From Sporosarcina sp. P33 (lineage in GTDB: Bacteria; Bacillota; Bacilli; Bacillales_A; Planococcaceae): a DNA stretch of 64,000 bases. Shown here piece by piece: positions 54,418 through 63,265 of this stretch. Numbering within the stretch: the stretch's first letter is position 1; every line of letters begins with the position of its first letter. The DNA is taken from assembly GCF_002077155.1 (NCBI RefSeq), contig NZ_CP015027.1, forward strand, positions 2,520,501 to 2,584,500. The letters run 5' to 3'. A program made the translations under genes and the position numbers. The notes under the pieces are model-generated. The model was not told the DNA's origin, did no database searches, and was given only the letters and a program-made list of their open reading frames with translations.

Positions 54418-56442
54418 TTAATTGATAAGTGTAACCAGGTCGGAACGGATCCAGCCGTATGGTTCGCTGTTTTGCTGTGTGCCCGGGTTTGCATCCATGC
54501 GCACTTTATACCAAACAAAGCCGTCTGCACTTGTGGTGCGGTCTGTGACGACAAGTGGATAGCCGAATGCTGCCAGATTACCCGGATGTTTTGGTTTGTA
54601 TGAGAATAAAATATTGCCTGCATTCAATGCTTGCGGGCTTGTCCGAATGTTGACTGCTGTATTGCCTGTGTAAGAGATTACGGCCAATTGCGCCTGATTT
54701 GCATCTTTGCTTCCGAGGAACTGATCGATTCGCCACATGTGACCGGCAATTTTGCTGCCCCAGAAAGGATCAGATGCATACTTCATGTTGAAGCCGACTG
54801 CTTTATTTCCCGGTGCTGCCCCATTTGCATAGGCGCCGAACGGGTTAGCGTAGTTCAAATTAATGTAACGGGTAATGAATGCATCGACGCTTTTTGTCGG
54901 ATTTAAGTACACTTCGCCTTTATCCGGAGAGGAATCAAATACACGGATTCCGAAGATATTGTTTTTCTGTTGTGCATTCGTGCTCATGCCGTAGTCACTT
55001 TCATGTATAGCTGTCGCTAAAATAAACATCGCATTGACATGATGCTGTTTCTCCATTTGTTTCACATATGTTCCTAAACCGATTAATTTTGATTTAGAGG
55101 ATGCGTTTTTGTAACGGGAGATCCCTGTTTTTTCTCTAGCTGTCAATGCATTGGCAATGAAACGATTCAGTTCTTGGCCTGTGTAGGAAGTAGGCTGACG
55201 TACGGACTGGAACTGGAAGTACGGGTAGTACGTAACTGATGCTGTGCCGTTTTGTTCCTTGAAATGCACGCCATCATTACTTAAATAAGTTTGTCCTTTT
55301 TTCATCTCAGATGAAGCGGGGCCTACTGTGTATTCCGCGTAACTGCCTTTGTATTGTTTCGTCTTGGAATCGTATGTACGATAATAAGGCTGATGAACAA
55401 GCAGTCCGTCATTTGTAACTTTATAGCGGCTTGCGCCTGTTGAAAGCAGTGTAGGGATCAGGTCGACTTCTGCATGTTTCGCATAATATGTATAGCCGCC
55501 CACTTCCACTACTACTCGTTCCGGACTGCTGCCGATATATTCAAGTTCATAGCCTTTCTGTATATATGTCACTTCATTTTTCAGTGCAGGATCGCTGTAC
55601 AGTGACGTATATTGCTTAGGGTTTTCTGCTGCAAACGCCTGACCGGACTTCATTTTAATAATGTTATTATTAATGGAGATTGCCTGTACTGCAGAAGATG
55701 CATTATATGCCGCCAATGCATCTTCAAAACTCATGTACGATTCATCTGTAACGTTCAACTGACTGTTTGAAACTGCGCTTACTTTATGCACTTTAGGGTT
55801 GTCGACACTGCCTGTATTTGCCGGCGGACGGGTACTGCCTTTACCGTCAGCTACTGCAAACATTCTGAATAAAAATGCTGAAGCATGTGCAATCGTTGCG
55901 TTACTTGTCGGTTTGAAATACCCTTGGTCGCCGCGTATGATATGTAACGAGGAAGCAGACGATACAGCGGGTACGAAATTCGGCGAAATTTTCTTGCTGT
56001 CTTTAAACTGTACAGTAGCTGTATTGACCGGGATATCCAAGAAGCGGAATGCTTTAAAGATCATTCCTGCCATCTGCTGACGGGTAATTTGCTGGTTCTC
56101 TTTAAATGTGCCATCAGGGTAACCTGCCAAAATCCCGGCGCCCGCTGCATTTTGAATTTCAATCGTGCGGGAATGGTTTGCTTTCAAATCCTTAAAGGTA
56201 TACCGTGACGAAGCGGGCAAATCAAGCGAACGTGCCAAATACGAAGCGAATTCTCCGCGGGTAACTGCACGATTCGGGTAGACATTGCCTTTTGCATCAG
56301 TTTGAATTACGCCTTTGTTCACCCAAAATTTCAGCTCTTCTTGCATTTGATGCCCCGTGAAATCATTGGCGTTTGCTGTCGGAGTGAAGACAGGGGAAGC
56401 GGCCAGTAGTAAAAGCGTCAGTAATGTAATCAAACGTTTCAA
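54418..56442 (-). CDS. SLH-anchored endo-beta-N-acetylglucosaminidase
   Basis: A 674-residue wall hydrolase. A signal peptide (about 1-26) is followed by three SLH domains (about 30-195: NKGVIQTDAKGNVYPNRAVT and AGYPDGTFKENQQITRQQMA). A middle beta-rich stretch leads to a glucosaminidase (GH73-type) domain at about 430-575, with the catalytic glutamate in FILATAIHESDYGMSTNAQQ. An SH3-like end (about 590-674) closes it. It cleaves the glycan backbone of peptidoglycan and likely serves cell separation. The start is TTG at 56442, eight bases after AGGAGG. Confidence 0.9.
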   Translation of the reverse strand: MKRLITLLTLLLLAASPVFTPTANANDFTGHQMQEELKFWVNKGVIQTDAKGNVYPNRAVTRGEFASYLARSLDLPASSRYTFKDLKANHSRTIEIQNAAGAGILAGYPDGTFKENQQITRQQMAGMIFKAFRFLDIPVNTATVQFKDSKKISPNFVPAVSSASSLHIIRGDQGYFKPTSNATIAHASAFLFRMFAVADGKGSTRPPANTGSVDNPKVHKVSAVSNSQLNVTDESYMSFEDALAAYNASSAVQAISINNNIIKMKSGQAFAAENPKQYTSLYSDPALKNEVTYIQKGYELEYIGSSPERVVVEVGGYTYYAKHAEVDLIPTLLSTGASRYKVTNDGLLVHQPYYRTYDSKTKQYKGSYAEYTVGPASSEMKKGQTYLSNDGVHFKEQNGTASVTYYPYFQFQSVRQPTSYTGQELNRFIANALTAREKTGISRYKNASSKSKLIGLGTYVKQMEKQHHVNAMFILATAIHESDYGMSTNAQQKNNIFGIRVFDSSPDKGEVYLNPTKSVDAFITRYINLNYANPFGAYANGAAPGNKAVGFNMKYASDPFWGSKIAGHMWRIDQFLGSKDANQAQLAVISYTGNTAVNIRTSPQALNAGNILFSYKPKHPGNLAAFGYPLVVTDRTTSADGFVWYKVRMDANPGTQQNSEPYGWIRSDLVTLIN

Positions 56443-56727
56443 GTCAAAACCTCCTATAGTAATCTCCTGCTATTGTAGCAGAATGTACTATCTTTGATAA
56501 GTTACATTTGGTATATTAATAGACTATTCTTGTAAAAAAAGTTTGGAAAGATGCTAAAACGGGTAAATGTATGGGATTTTCAGAAGGGGAATCCGATAAG
56601 ATATCTCCCTGTAATTGACAAATTATAATTATTCGAAAAGATGCAACGAAAGCTCTCCCTATTCCGTCATGGATAGTGATATAATGCAACAAGGAACTAG
56701 CAAGCGCAGAAAGGGTTTTATAGACTA

Positions 56728-58200
56728 ATGAATATATGGAAACAGCGATTGGAAAAACAATCTACAATTACCTTACTGGTTGCAGTAGCTGTCATGCTCA
56801 TCGCATTGCTGCTGCCTTCAAAAATAGCTTTGCTTGGAACGGCCTTATTCTTCCTTATTTTTTCTATTCTTCAGCCTCAGCAGAGCATTCTGTTTTTGGT
56901 CATCTATATCAACATCCGTCCATTTTTGCTCGAAGTAAACAGCGGAGTAAAATTAATAGGAGATTTGATTACTTTTGTCGTATTCGCGTGGACACTGTTT
57001 CACTATCGGTATAATATACGTGCTTTATTTACATTTAAATGGTTTGAATGGGCATATTTCGCCTTTATTTTATTCGGTTCGGTTATAGGATTGATGCAAG
57101 ATGTAACGATTACGGCCGTCATCTTCCAAATCCGGACTTTTGTAATTATGTATCTTCTTTATTATGTAATTTCAAGGATGGCGCTGACAGACAAGTGGCT
57201 GCAGCAGCTCGCATGGGTAACGGTCTGGGTCAATATTGTCATGTCGTTTCATGGGTTAGTGGAGAAGCTGTCGCTGCGCCAATTGCTTTTGCCGGAAGAG
57301 TGGAAGTATAAAGTACTGTCCGCCACGAATGCTGTCCGGATTTATGGGCTGGCGGGCAATCCGAACTCTCTCGCCTTATCATTGTTCTTTGGTATTATTG
57401 GAGTTATTTATTTACAGCATGTCTATCAGCACAATAAATACAAATGGACGTTCCGCGTATTGCTGGTCTTATTCTTCGGCATTTTAATTTTGACGTATTC
57501 AAGGGGAACGTGGATTTCAGCAGTGACATTTGGCGCTGTATTTATTTTGATGACGAGAAAATGGTATTTACTGAAACGGCTGGCCGTTGCAGGCATCGCC
57601 TCAATTATCCTGATCTATTACCCAATTAACCTTGCTGTGCAATTTATACAGGAACTTGGCGTAGAAATCGAGCAGAAGCCTGATGGCGCGGGAAGTATCG
57701 GGGGACGCTTCGGGGAAACATTCGATGAAAAGAACTTAGCTCTAATGACGGAAAGCGGCCGATTCTATTATATCCGAAAAGGCTTTGAAATTTTCGGTGA
57801 TCACCCTATAACAGGCACAGGGTTCGGCTCATTTGGCGGATCCGCCACATTATCCTATGGATCACCCATCTATGCTCACTACGGAATCAGTTCAGACATT
57901 TATGGCGGAAAGTATTTCTATTCCGACAACCAATATATTCAAGTCATTGCTGAAACTGGCGTGGTTGGGGTACTGATCTTTGCCGTATTCTTGCTCAGCA
58001 TGTTGTGGCTATTCTGGAAATCACGGCATACAAATTTCGGAGTCTTCATGATTGCCCTCTGGTTTTCAACGGGTGTCTCGGGTATGTACTACAACATCTG
58101 GGAATTGAAGATGTATACACTGTTTTACTTTATATTGCTTGGAGCATTTGTCGCTCTTGGCAAACACCAGCCACCTTCCTCAAAAACTGCGAACGGATAA
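56728..58200 (+). CDS. O-antigen ligase/polymerase-like (Wzy/WaaL) membrane protein
   Basis: A 490-residue membrane protein with 11-12 hydrophobic segments. The conserved part GLAGNPNSLALSLFFGIIGV is followed by the LTYSRGTWISA segment, and a large extracellular loop (about 330-415) contains GDHPITGTGFGSFGG, all typical of the O-antigen ligase superfamily. In Gram-positive bacteria such proteins polymerise or attach surface glycans, so it may act on the secondary wall polymer recognised by SLH domains. No clear ribosome site precedes ATG 56728. It is monocistronic with its own terminator. Confidence 0.82.
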   Translation: MNIWKQRLEKQSTITLLVAVAVMLIALLLPSKIALLGTALFFLIFSILQPQQSILFLVIYINIRPFLLEVNSGVKLIGDLITFVVFAWTLFHYRYNIRALFTFKWFEWAYFAFILFGSVIGLMQDVTITAVIFQIRTFVIMYLLYYVISRMALTDKWLQQLAWVTVWVNIVMSFHGLVEKLSLRQLLLPEEWKYKVLSATNAVRIYGLAGNPNSLALSLFFGIIGVIYLQHVYQHNKYKWTFRVLLVLFFGILILTYSRGTWISAVTFGAVFILMTRKWYLLKRLAVAGIASIILIYYPINLAVQFIQELGVEIEQKPDGAGSIGGRFGETFDEKNLALMTESGRFYYIRKGFEIFGDHPITGTGFGSFGGSATLSYGSPIYAHYGISSDIYGGKYFYSDNQYIQVIAETGVVGVLIFAVFLLSMLWLFWKSRHTNFGVFMIALWFSTGVSGMYYNIWELKMYTLFYFILLGAFVALGKHQPPSSKTANG

Positions 58201-58222
58201 CCTTCCGTCCGCAGTTTTTTCT
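58183..58222 (+). terminator. Terminator after the ligase-like gene
   Basis: AAAACTGCG and ACGG pair with CCGT and CGCAGTTTT; the left arm overlaps the stop codon. Confidence 0.85.
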
Positions 58223-58298
58223 TTTCAGAAAGCGGAACGTGTTGATCGCCGTTGCGTGCTGCTTGATCATGCGCTGTTCCAGTTGTAAAAGTTTCATT

Positions 58299-58545
58299 GC
58301 TCAATCATAGAGTTCAAGTGATCATACTTGCCCCGCGTCCGCTCAATCACGAAGGCCAAGCGCTCATAGCTGCCCCGCGTCCGCTCAATCACGAGGGCCA
58401 AGCGATCATAGCCGCCCCGCGTCCGCTCAATCACGAGGGCCAAGCGATCATAGCCGCCCCGCGTCCGCTCAATCACGAAGGCCAAGCGATCATAGCTGCC
58501 CCGCTACCGCTCAATCACGGGCCCCAAACGCTCATACCCATCCGC
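58299..58545. repeat. Tandem array of a 42-bp repeat, about six units
   Basis: Units start at 58299, 58341, 58383, 58425, 58467 and 58509 (partial). The third and fourth are identical. Each reads GCTCAATCACGAGGGCCAAG, then CGATCATAGCCGCCCCGCGT, CC. Because 42 is a multiple of three both strands stay open, but no ribosome site or start supports a gene. The region 58223-58687 holds nothing else but a promoter area. Confidence 0.92.
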
Positions 58546-58687
58546 CACACCCGCCCCCAATTCGACATGTAATCTGCCAATCTATGTTTTTTCATACAAA
58601 CGGTACATGTAAACTAAAGGAATATTTGGTAGACTGGAGATTGATACAGAGTAGAAAAGGTGGGGTTGTCTTATCGAAAAGAATACT

Positions 58688-60997
58688 ATGCTGTCCCGGA
58701 CGAAGCGGAAAGTTGTGATCACCGCAATGTCGGCAGCTATGCTAATCACGCTGCCGTTTTCAGCAGCTGCAAGTACAAAAGTTGTTACGAGTTACCCGGT
58801 TTCTTCAGGCGTCACGTACACACATAATACATATTCAGCAAGCAGTCACATCAATCACATAGGCATCAATCTTGGTGATCCATACACGAAGCTGAAAATG
58901 GGGCTTCCTTCGCCCATTGCAAAAACAGCGCCTACATTAACGCTTGCGAACCGTGATTCGAGGGAAGGTCACCGGGTAGTCGGTGCCGTAAATGCGTCAT
59001 TCTTCGATATGAAATCCGGCATGCCGATGTATTTGCTGTCACAAGGCAATGAAATTGTAAATGGCGGTGTCATCTCCAGTGCGTCCTCCTATTATGTCAG
59101 TCATCCGATTGCATTCGGCCTGACGAGCAACGGACTTGCAGAAATTGATTATTTTAATTTAGGAATTGTAGTCGGTGTGAACGGCAATGTCTTTCAAATG
59201 ACAGGCATTAACCGCGAACGACAGGCGGATGAAACGATAATCTTCACTCCGCAGTACAATAAAAACACTACAGGGTCCAATGAATATGGCATCGAATTGG
59301 TAGTGGAAACGAATGCTTCGATCACATCGACGCATTATGGACAGCAGCTCCAGGGGAAAGTCGTCAACGTACGCGGCTACGGCGATAAGAAAGCCGTGAC
59401 GATTCCGCCGAACGGTTTTGTTGTATCTATCCATGGCAAAAAAGGATTGGAACGCTTTAAGTCCGTGACTGTGGGAGATCCGCTTTCGTTGAAACTGTCG
59501 ATCGATGATAAATGGAAGGACTCTGAATTCATGATGGCGAGCGGCCCGATGCTTGTCAAAGACGGAAAGCGCCATATTACGATGGATACGAATAACTGGC
59601 GGGCGACAGCGAAAACAGCAAGAACGGCTATTGCCATCAGTAAAGACAAAAAGCAAGTGCAATTAGTAACGGTGGATTCAAGCGCGGGATACAGTAACGG
59701 AATGTCGCTCACTCAATTTGCAGATTATCTTGTATCGCAAGGGTATGACCGTGCATTGAACTTTGACGGCGGCGGTTCAACTACAATGGGAATCCGGAAA
59801 TACGGCAGCAATCAGGTGGTGCTGGCGAATCGCACATCCAATTCCACACAGCGGAATGTTTCGGCAATTGTCGAAGCCGTGAGTACGGCACCGACAGGAG
59901 AACCGGGAATCATCAGCGTGTCAAGGTCTCAAATAGGTGAAATGCTTGTTGGCGCGACGGCTGACTTGAAGATCAATCACGTTCTGGACGCATTTTATAA
60001 TCCAATCACTCCGAATCCGTCACAGCTGAAAACGACTTCCGCAAAAGGAACAGTCGAGGGAACCGGACTGACATATAAAGCGGTGCAGGCAGGGGAAGAC
60101 CGTATATCTGTGAACTATGGCAAGGCGGAACAATCATTCCCGGTGACGGTAGTTGATCAGCCGGCAAGACTGGATGTGAAAGCTTCCGCAGCGAGTGTAA
60201 AGCCGGGAGAGAAAATCACATTTACTGCGACGCCGTCAGATGCTTCAGGCAAGCCGATCATTTATCAGCCGCAGCAATTGACATGGAGTGTCACAGGTGA
60301 CGAAATCGGCACTATTACTTCTTCTGGAACTTTTACAGCAACGAAAGAAGGAAAAGGACAAGTGCTGGCAACGCTCGGGAAAAAGACGATTGCCCTACCG
60401 GTTGAAGTGAAGTCTGCAGAGGCGCCGCCAGTGACGAATCCGGTACCGCCTGTCGTTGACAATCCAAGCAAAGAACTTTTTACAGATGTGCCGCTATCCT
60501 ACGCTTACGCAACGGAAATTTATTTCTTGCGTGACCGGGGCATCATTACTGGAGATACCGACGGGACATTCAATCCGGGCAATACGTTATCGAGACAGCA
60601 TGCCGCGGTAATTTTAAGCCGTGCATTCAACTTGCCGCCTGTGGAAGAAGCGCGCAGAGAGTTCAGTGACGTGCCAAAAACGCACCGCTATTATAATGAA
60701 ATCAGCGCAATTGCTAATGCCAATATCGTAGGCGGTTATTCTGACGGGACATTTAATCCGACGGGGCAGTTAACGCGCTCACAGATGGCAATGATCTTAG
60801 TCAAAGCGTATAATTTGGAAGGAGAATCTGAGGAGAAATTTAAAGACGTCTCTCCGCAGCACGGAGCATACAAGCAGATTCATATATTAGCGAATCACGG
60901 CATCACGACAGGAAATGAAAAAGGTGAATTTATGCCGGGCATTCCGGTGAACCGGGCACAATTCAGCGCATTTTTATACAGAAGTATGGCACGATAA
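58688..60997 (+). CDS. SLH-anchored phosphodiester glycosidase family protein
   Basis: A 769-residue exported protein. Signal peptide about 1-28. A phosphodiester glycosidase (NAGPA-like) domain covers about 80-400, with the conserved VVGAVNASFFDM, KTARTAIAIS and NFDGGGSTTMGI. One or two Ig-like BIG domains follow (about 410-580), a proline-rich linker (VTNPVPPVVDNP), then three C-terminal SLH domains (FTDVPLSYAYATEIYFLRDR, FSDVPKTHRYYNEISAIANA, FKDVSPQHGAYKQIHILANH). The family removes sugar capping groups from phosphodiesters, so it may trim teichoic acids or exopolymers. Only a weak GAAAAG precedes the ATG at 58688. Confidence 0.87.
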   Translation: MLSRTKRKVVITAMSAAMLITLPFSAAASTKVVTSYPVSSGVTYTHNTYSASSHINHIGINLGDPYTKLKMGLPSPIAKTAPTLTLANRDSREGHRVVGAVNASFFDMKSGMPMYLLSQGNEIVNGGVISSASSYYVSHPIAFGLTSNGLAEIDYFNLGIVVGVNGNVFQMTGINRERQADETIIFTPQYNKNTTGSNEYGIELVVETNASITSTHYGQQLQGKVVNVRGYGDKKAVTIPPNGFVVSIHGKKGLERFKSVTVGDPLSLKLSIDDKWKDSEFMMASGPMLVKDGKRHITMDTNNWRATAKTARTAIAISKDKKQVQLVTVDSSAGYSNGMSLTQFADYLVSQGYDRALNFDGGGSTTMGIRKYGSNQVVLANRTSNSTQRNVSAIVEAVSTAPTGEPGIISVSRSQIGEMLVGATADLKINHVLDAFYNPITPNPSQLKTTSAKGTVEGTGLTYKAVQAGEDRISVNYGKAEQSFPVTVVDQPARLDVKASAASVKPGEKITFTATPSDASGKPIIYQPQQLTWSVTGDEIGTITSSGTFTATKEGKGQVLATLGKKTIALPVEVKSAEAPPVTNPVPPVVDNPSKELFTDVPLSYAYATEIYFLRDRGIITGDTDGTFNPGNTLSRQHAAVILSRAFNLPPVEEARREFSDVPKTHRYYNEISAIANANIVGGYSDGTFNPTGQLTRSQMAMILVKAYNLEGESEEKFKDVSPQHGAYKQIHILANHGITTGNEKGEFMPGIPVNRAQFSAFLYRSMAR

Positions 60998-61003
60998 GCA
61001 AAG

Positions 61004-61044
61004 GAGCCTTCCGATCAATGGCACGTCCGTTGATTGGGAGGCTT
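61004..61044 (+). terminator. Terminator after the phosphodiester glycosidase gene
   Basis: GAGCCTTCC and ATCAA pair with TTGAT and GGGAGGCTT, with a short T-rich tail. Confidence 0.7.
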
Positions 61045-61119
61045 CTATTACGTTTGAATACAATAAAAAAGATCATTCTGCTATACTTGTAGCAAATGAT
61101 CTATAAAGGATGTATGAAA

Positions 61120-62268
61120 TTGAAAATAGGAATTGTAGGGAACTACGGAAACGATAATAATGGTGATGAAGCGATTCTGCTGAGTATCATTTCACAAGTT
61201 ACATCTACCTTCAACGTGCCAAGTGATGCAATTACGGTATTCAGCAATAACCCGAAGCAAACCGCAAAACGGTATCAGGTAATGAGCGCCCCGTTATATT
61301 ATAAAAAGGGCAATGCGGTGAAAACCTTTGGTGCAACCTATCTTCAAAATAAAAAAATTGTTAAAACGTTTGATCTGCTTATTATTGGCGGCGGCGGAAT
61401 TCTGATGGATCTTTATAAGCGCGAAGCTCCGTTATACGGATCGTATGCGATGATGGCCAAAAATTCAGGGGTTCCTTATGTGGTATACGGCTGCGGCGCA
61501 GGACCGCTCAGCAGCGAATTAGGCAAATGGTTTATCCGCTATATGAGCAAGCATGCAGAGAGTATTTCCGTCAGAGATCCGGAATCTGCAGCGCTTCTGA
61601 AATCTATAGGTGTGAAAAAATCAGTTGAAGTAATGGCGGATCCGGCGTTTTCATTGAAACGCGAACGTCAATCTTCAGCGGACCGTCCGCTGAAAATCGG
61701 TGTGACGGCCGTACCTTATTATCATGGGGGATACTGGCCGGAGAGTAAGGAAGAGATTTATCAGCAGTATATAGAAGGAATGGCAAAAAATTTAGATGTA
61801 CTGGCAGCAGCACAGCCTGTGGAGATCACATTTTTTGCTACTAAGTTCCCGCAGGATGCCGATGTGACGAAAGATATTCAGGCTTTAATGAAGGAATCAA
61901 AACAAACCACTGTTATTGACCGCAATCTATTGCCGGAAGATTTGCTGGAAGTTACCGCTTCACAGGATATTCTGATCGGCACAAGACTGCATTCACTCAT
62001 ACTCGCAACATGCACGTCAACACCCGTGATCGCAGTTTGTTATCATCATAAAGTGACGGACTTTATGAAGCTTGCGGACTTATCCCATGTAGCCATCCCG
62101 ATTGATGAGATGCATACATCAGACAGCTACCTGGCAGACGCCTACGATTCGTTGGCATCTGACTGGAATGATACATGCGAAAAAACCGCAAAACTTTCCG
62201 ATACATTATACGAAGCAGCCATGAAGGGGACGCGTCAATTCACAGAAGCCATAAAAAAAAGCATATAA
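61120..62268 (+). CDS. csaB: CsaB-type polysaccharide pyruvyl transferase
   Basis: A 382-residue enzyme that adds pyruvate ketals to the secondary wall polymer, the mark recognised by SLH domains. It starts KIGIVGNYGNDNNGDEAILL, the family N-terminus. GGGGILMDLYKREAP, YGCGAGPLSSELGKW, SVRDPESAALLKSIGV and GTRLHSLILATCTSTPVIAV are typical. TTG at 61120 is preferred since AAAGGA lies nine bases before; ATG at 61114 would leave only three. It follows three SLH genes and closes the surface locus, with a terminator after it. This gene links all six SLH proteins functionally. Confidence 0.9.
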   Translation: MKIGIVGNYGNDNNGDEAILLSIISQVTSTFNVPSDAITVFSNNPKQTAKRYQVMSAPLYYKKGNAVKTFGATYLQNKKIVKTFDLLIIGGGGILMDLYKREAPLYGSYAMMAKNSGVPYVVYGCGAGPLSSELGKWFIRYMSKHAESISVRDPESAALLKSIGVKKSVEVMADPAFSLKRERQSSADRPLKIGVTAVPYYHGGYWPESKEEIYQQYIEGMAKNLDVLAAAQPVEITFFATKFPQDADVTKDIQALMKESKQTTVIDRNLLPEDLLEVTASQDILIGTRLHSLILATCTSTPVIAVCYHHKVTDFMKLADLSHVAIPIDEMHTSDSYLADAYDSLASDWNDTCEKTAKLSDTLYEAAMKGTRQFTEAIKKSI

Positions 62269-62284
62269 AATACATTATATGCCC

Positions 62285-62334
62285 TGACTGAAGAGGATTT
62301 CCAAAACTATGGAAGTCATCTTCAGTCTTTTTTT
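62285..62334 (+). terminator. Terminator after csaB
   Basis: GACTGAAGA and GATTTCC pair with GGAA and TCTTCAGTC, followed by T7. Confidence 0.85.
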
Positions 62335-62389
62335 AATTATGGGAGGCAGAAGCTGTGTTCAAGTGCTATAACAGTAAATACAGAAATAG

Positions 62390-63064
62390 TTAAAATCCAA
62401 GCATAGACCGTACTTCAGTGACATACGTCTGGCTGACAGGCAATTCCGTGCCATTGACCAGCTTAATGACAAGGTTCGATGAAAAGTCCCGGGAGATTTT
62501 CTCGATGCTGTTCATGTTGATGATGTACGAACGATGGATACGCAGGAAACATCTTGGCAGACGAAGCTGCAGATCCTTTAACGTAAAGCTCGTGTTGTAG
62601 CTCTCACCCGCCGTGTAAAACCAAGTTTTCTTGTGAAGACTTTCTATATAACTGACCTGATCAAGAGGAATGGGAAACCATTCATCTTCTTTCTTGCCTG
62701 TAAGAAACTGTAGCTGATCGCGTTTCAATACGTGGAAATTTGGCGGCAAGATAATGATCAATGCTCCCGGTTCTTCCTGAACTTCAATAGGATAGCCAAT
62801 TCCAAAGTAAGGCATGCCGTATAGGGAATTATCCATGACGACTTCCACTTTGCGCTGTTCTCTGATGGTAGCTTCCGCAATGCTGCCTGTTTGGATATTC
62901 TGGCCTTCCTTCAAATGAATATCATGCATCCCCGGCTCGTAGTAGATATAGCGTTCTGCCACAGCAATGGCGATAGAAGCATCTTTTGGAACCCAGTCTT
63001 CTAAAATGGTGGCATATTGATGTAATACTTTTTTTGGGACGTCGTTATTTTCCATTTTATTCAT
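62390..63064 (-). CDS. LytTR-family transcriptional regulator
   Basis: A 224-residue regulator. About residues 15-125 form an N-terminal sensor-like domain of unclear type, with a hydrophobic PGALIIILPPN stretch. About 128-224 form a LytTR DNA-binding domain (IPLDQVSYIESLHKKTWFYT, RCFLRIHRSYIINMNSIEKI). No receiver domain is present, so it is not a classical response regulator. AAAGGGGAT precedes the ATG. It is divergent from isocitrate lyase, 201 bp apart, and may control it. That is inference from position only. Confidence 0.82.
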   Translation of the reverse strand: MNKMENNDVPKKVLHQYATILEDWVPKDASIAIAVAERYIYYEPGMHDIHLKEGQNIQTGSIAEATIREQRKVEVVMDNSLYGMPYFGIGYPIEVQEEPGALIIILPPNFHVLKRDQLQFLTGKKEDEWFPIPLDQVSYIESLHKKTWFYTAGESYNTSFTLKDLQLRLPRCFLRIHRSYIINMNSIEKISRDFSSNLVIKLVNGTELPVSQTYVTEVRSMLGF

Positions 63065-63160
63065 ATAATCCCCTTTTTATATAATTACACTCTAATGTAA
63101 GGCCTTTCATCCATTCTACCATTCTTTCATCCTCTAAAAAAGCCCTTTTGTCGAAATGGA

Positions 63161-63189
63161 CTGACAATTCTAACACCCTGTTATATAGT
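63161..63189 (+). promoter_or_regulatory. Promoter of the isocitrate lyase gene
   Basis: CTGACA, 17 bases, TATAGT. Confidence 0.6.
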
Positions 63190-63204
63190 AATACATAACG
63201 AAGA

Positions 63205-63234
63205 TAGCTGTTATGAAACAGACTGTAACAGCTA
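63205..63234 (+). promoter_or_regulatory. Operator-like dyad between promoter and aceA
   Basis: TAGCTGTT and AACAGCTA are exact inverses, 14 bp apart, downstream of the -10 box, a position expected for repression. Confidence 0.5.
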
Positions 63235-63265
63235 GCCGTTGAAAAATTGGGAAGGTGTGAAGAAA

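Noticed and set aside
58299..58545. A CRISPR array
   Set aside because: The units are directly abutting without unique spacers.
58297..58572. A repetitive 14-residue protein on either strand
   Set aside because: Both strands stay open only because the unit is 42 bp; no ribosome site or start context, and the array lies between a terminator and a promoter.
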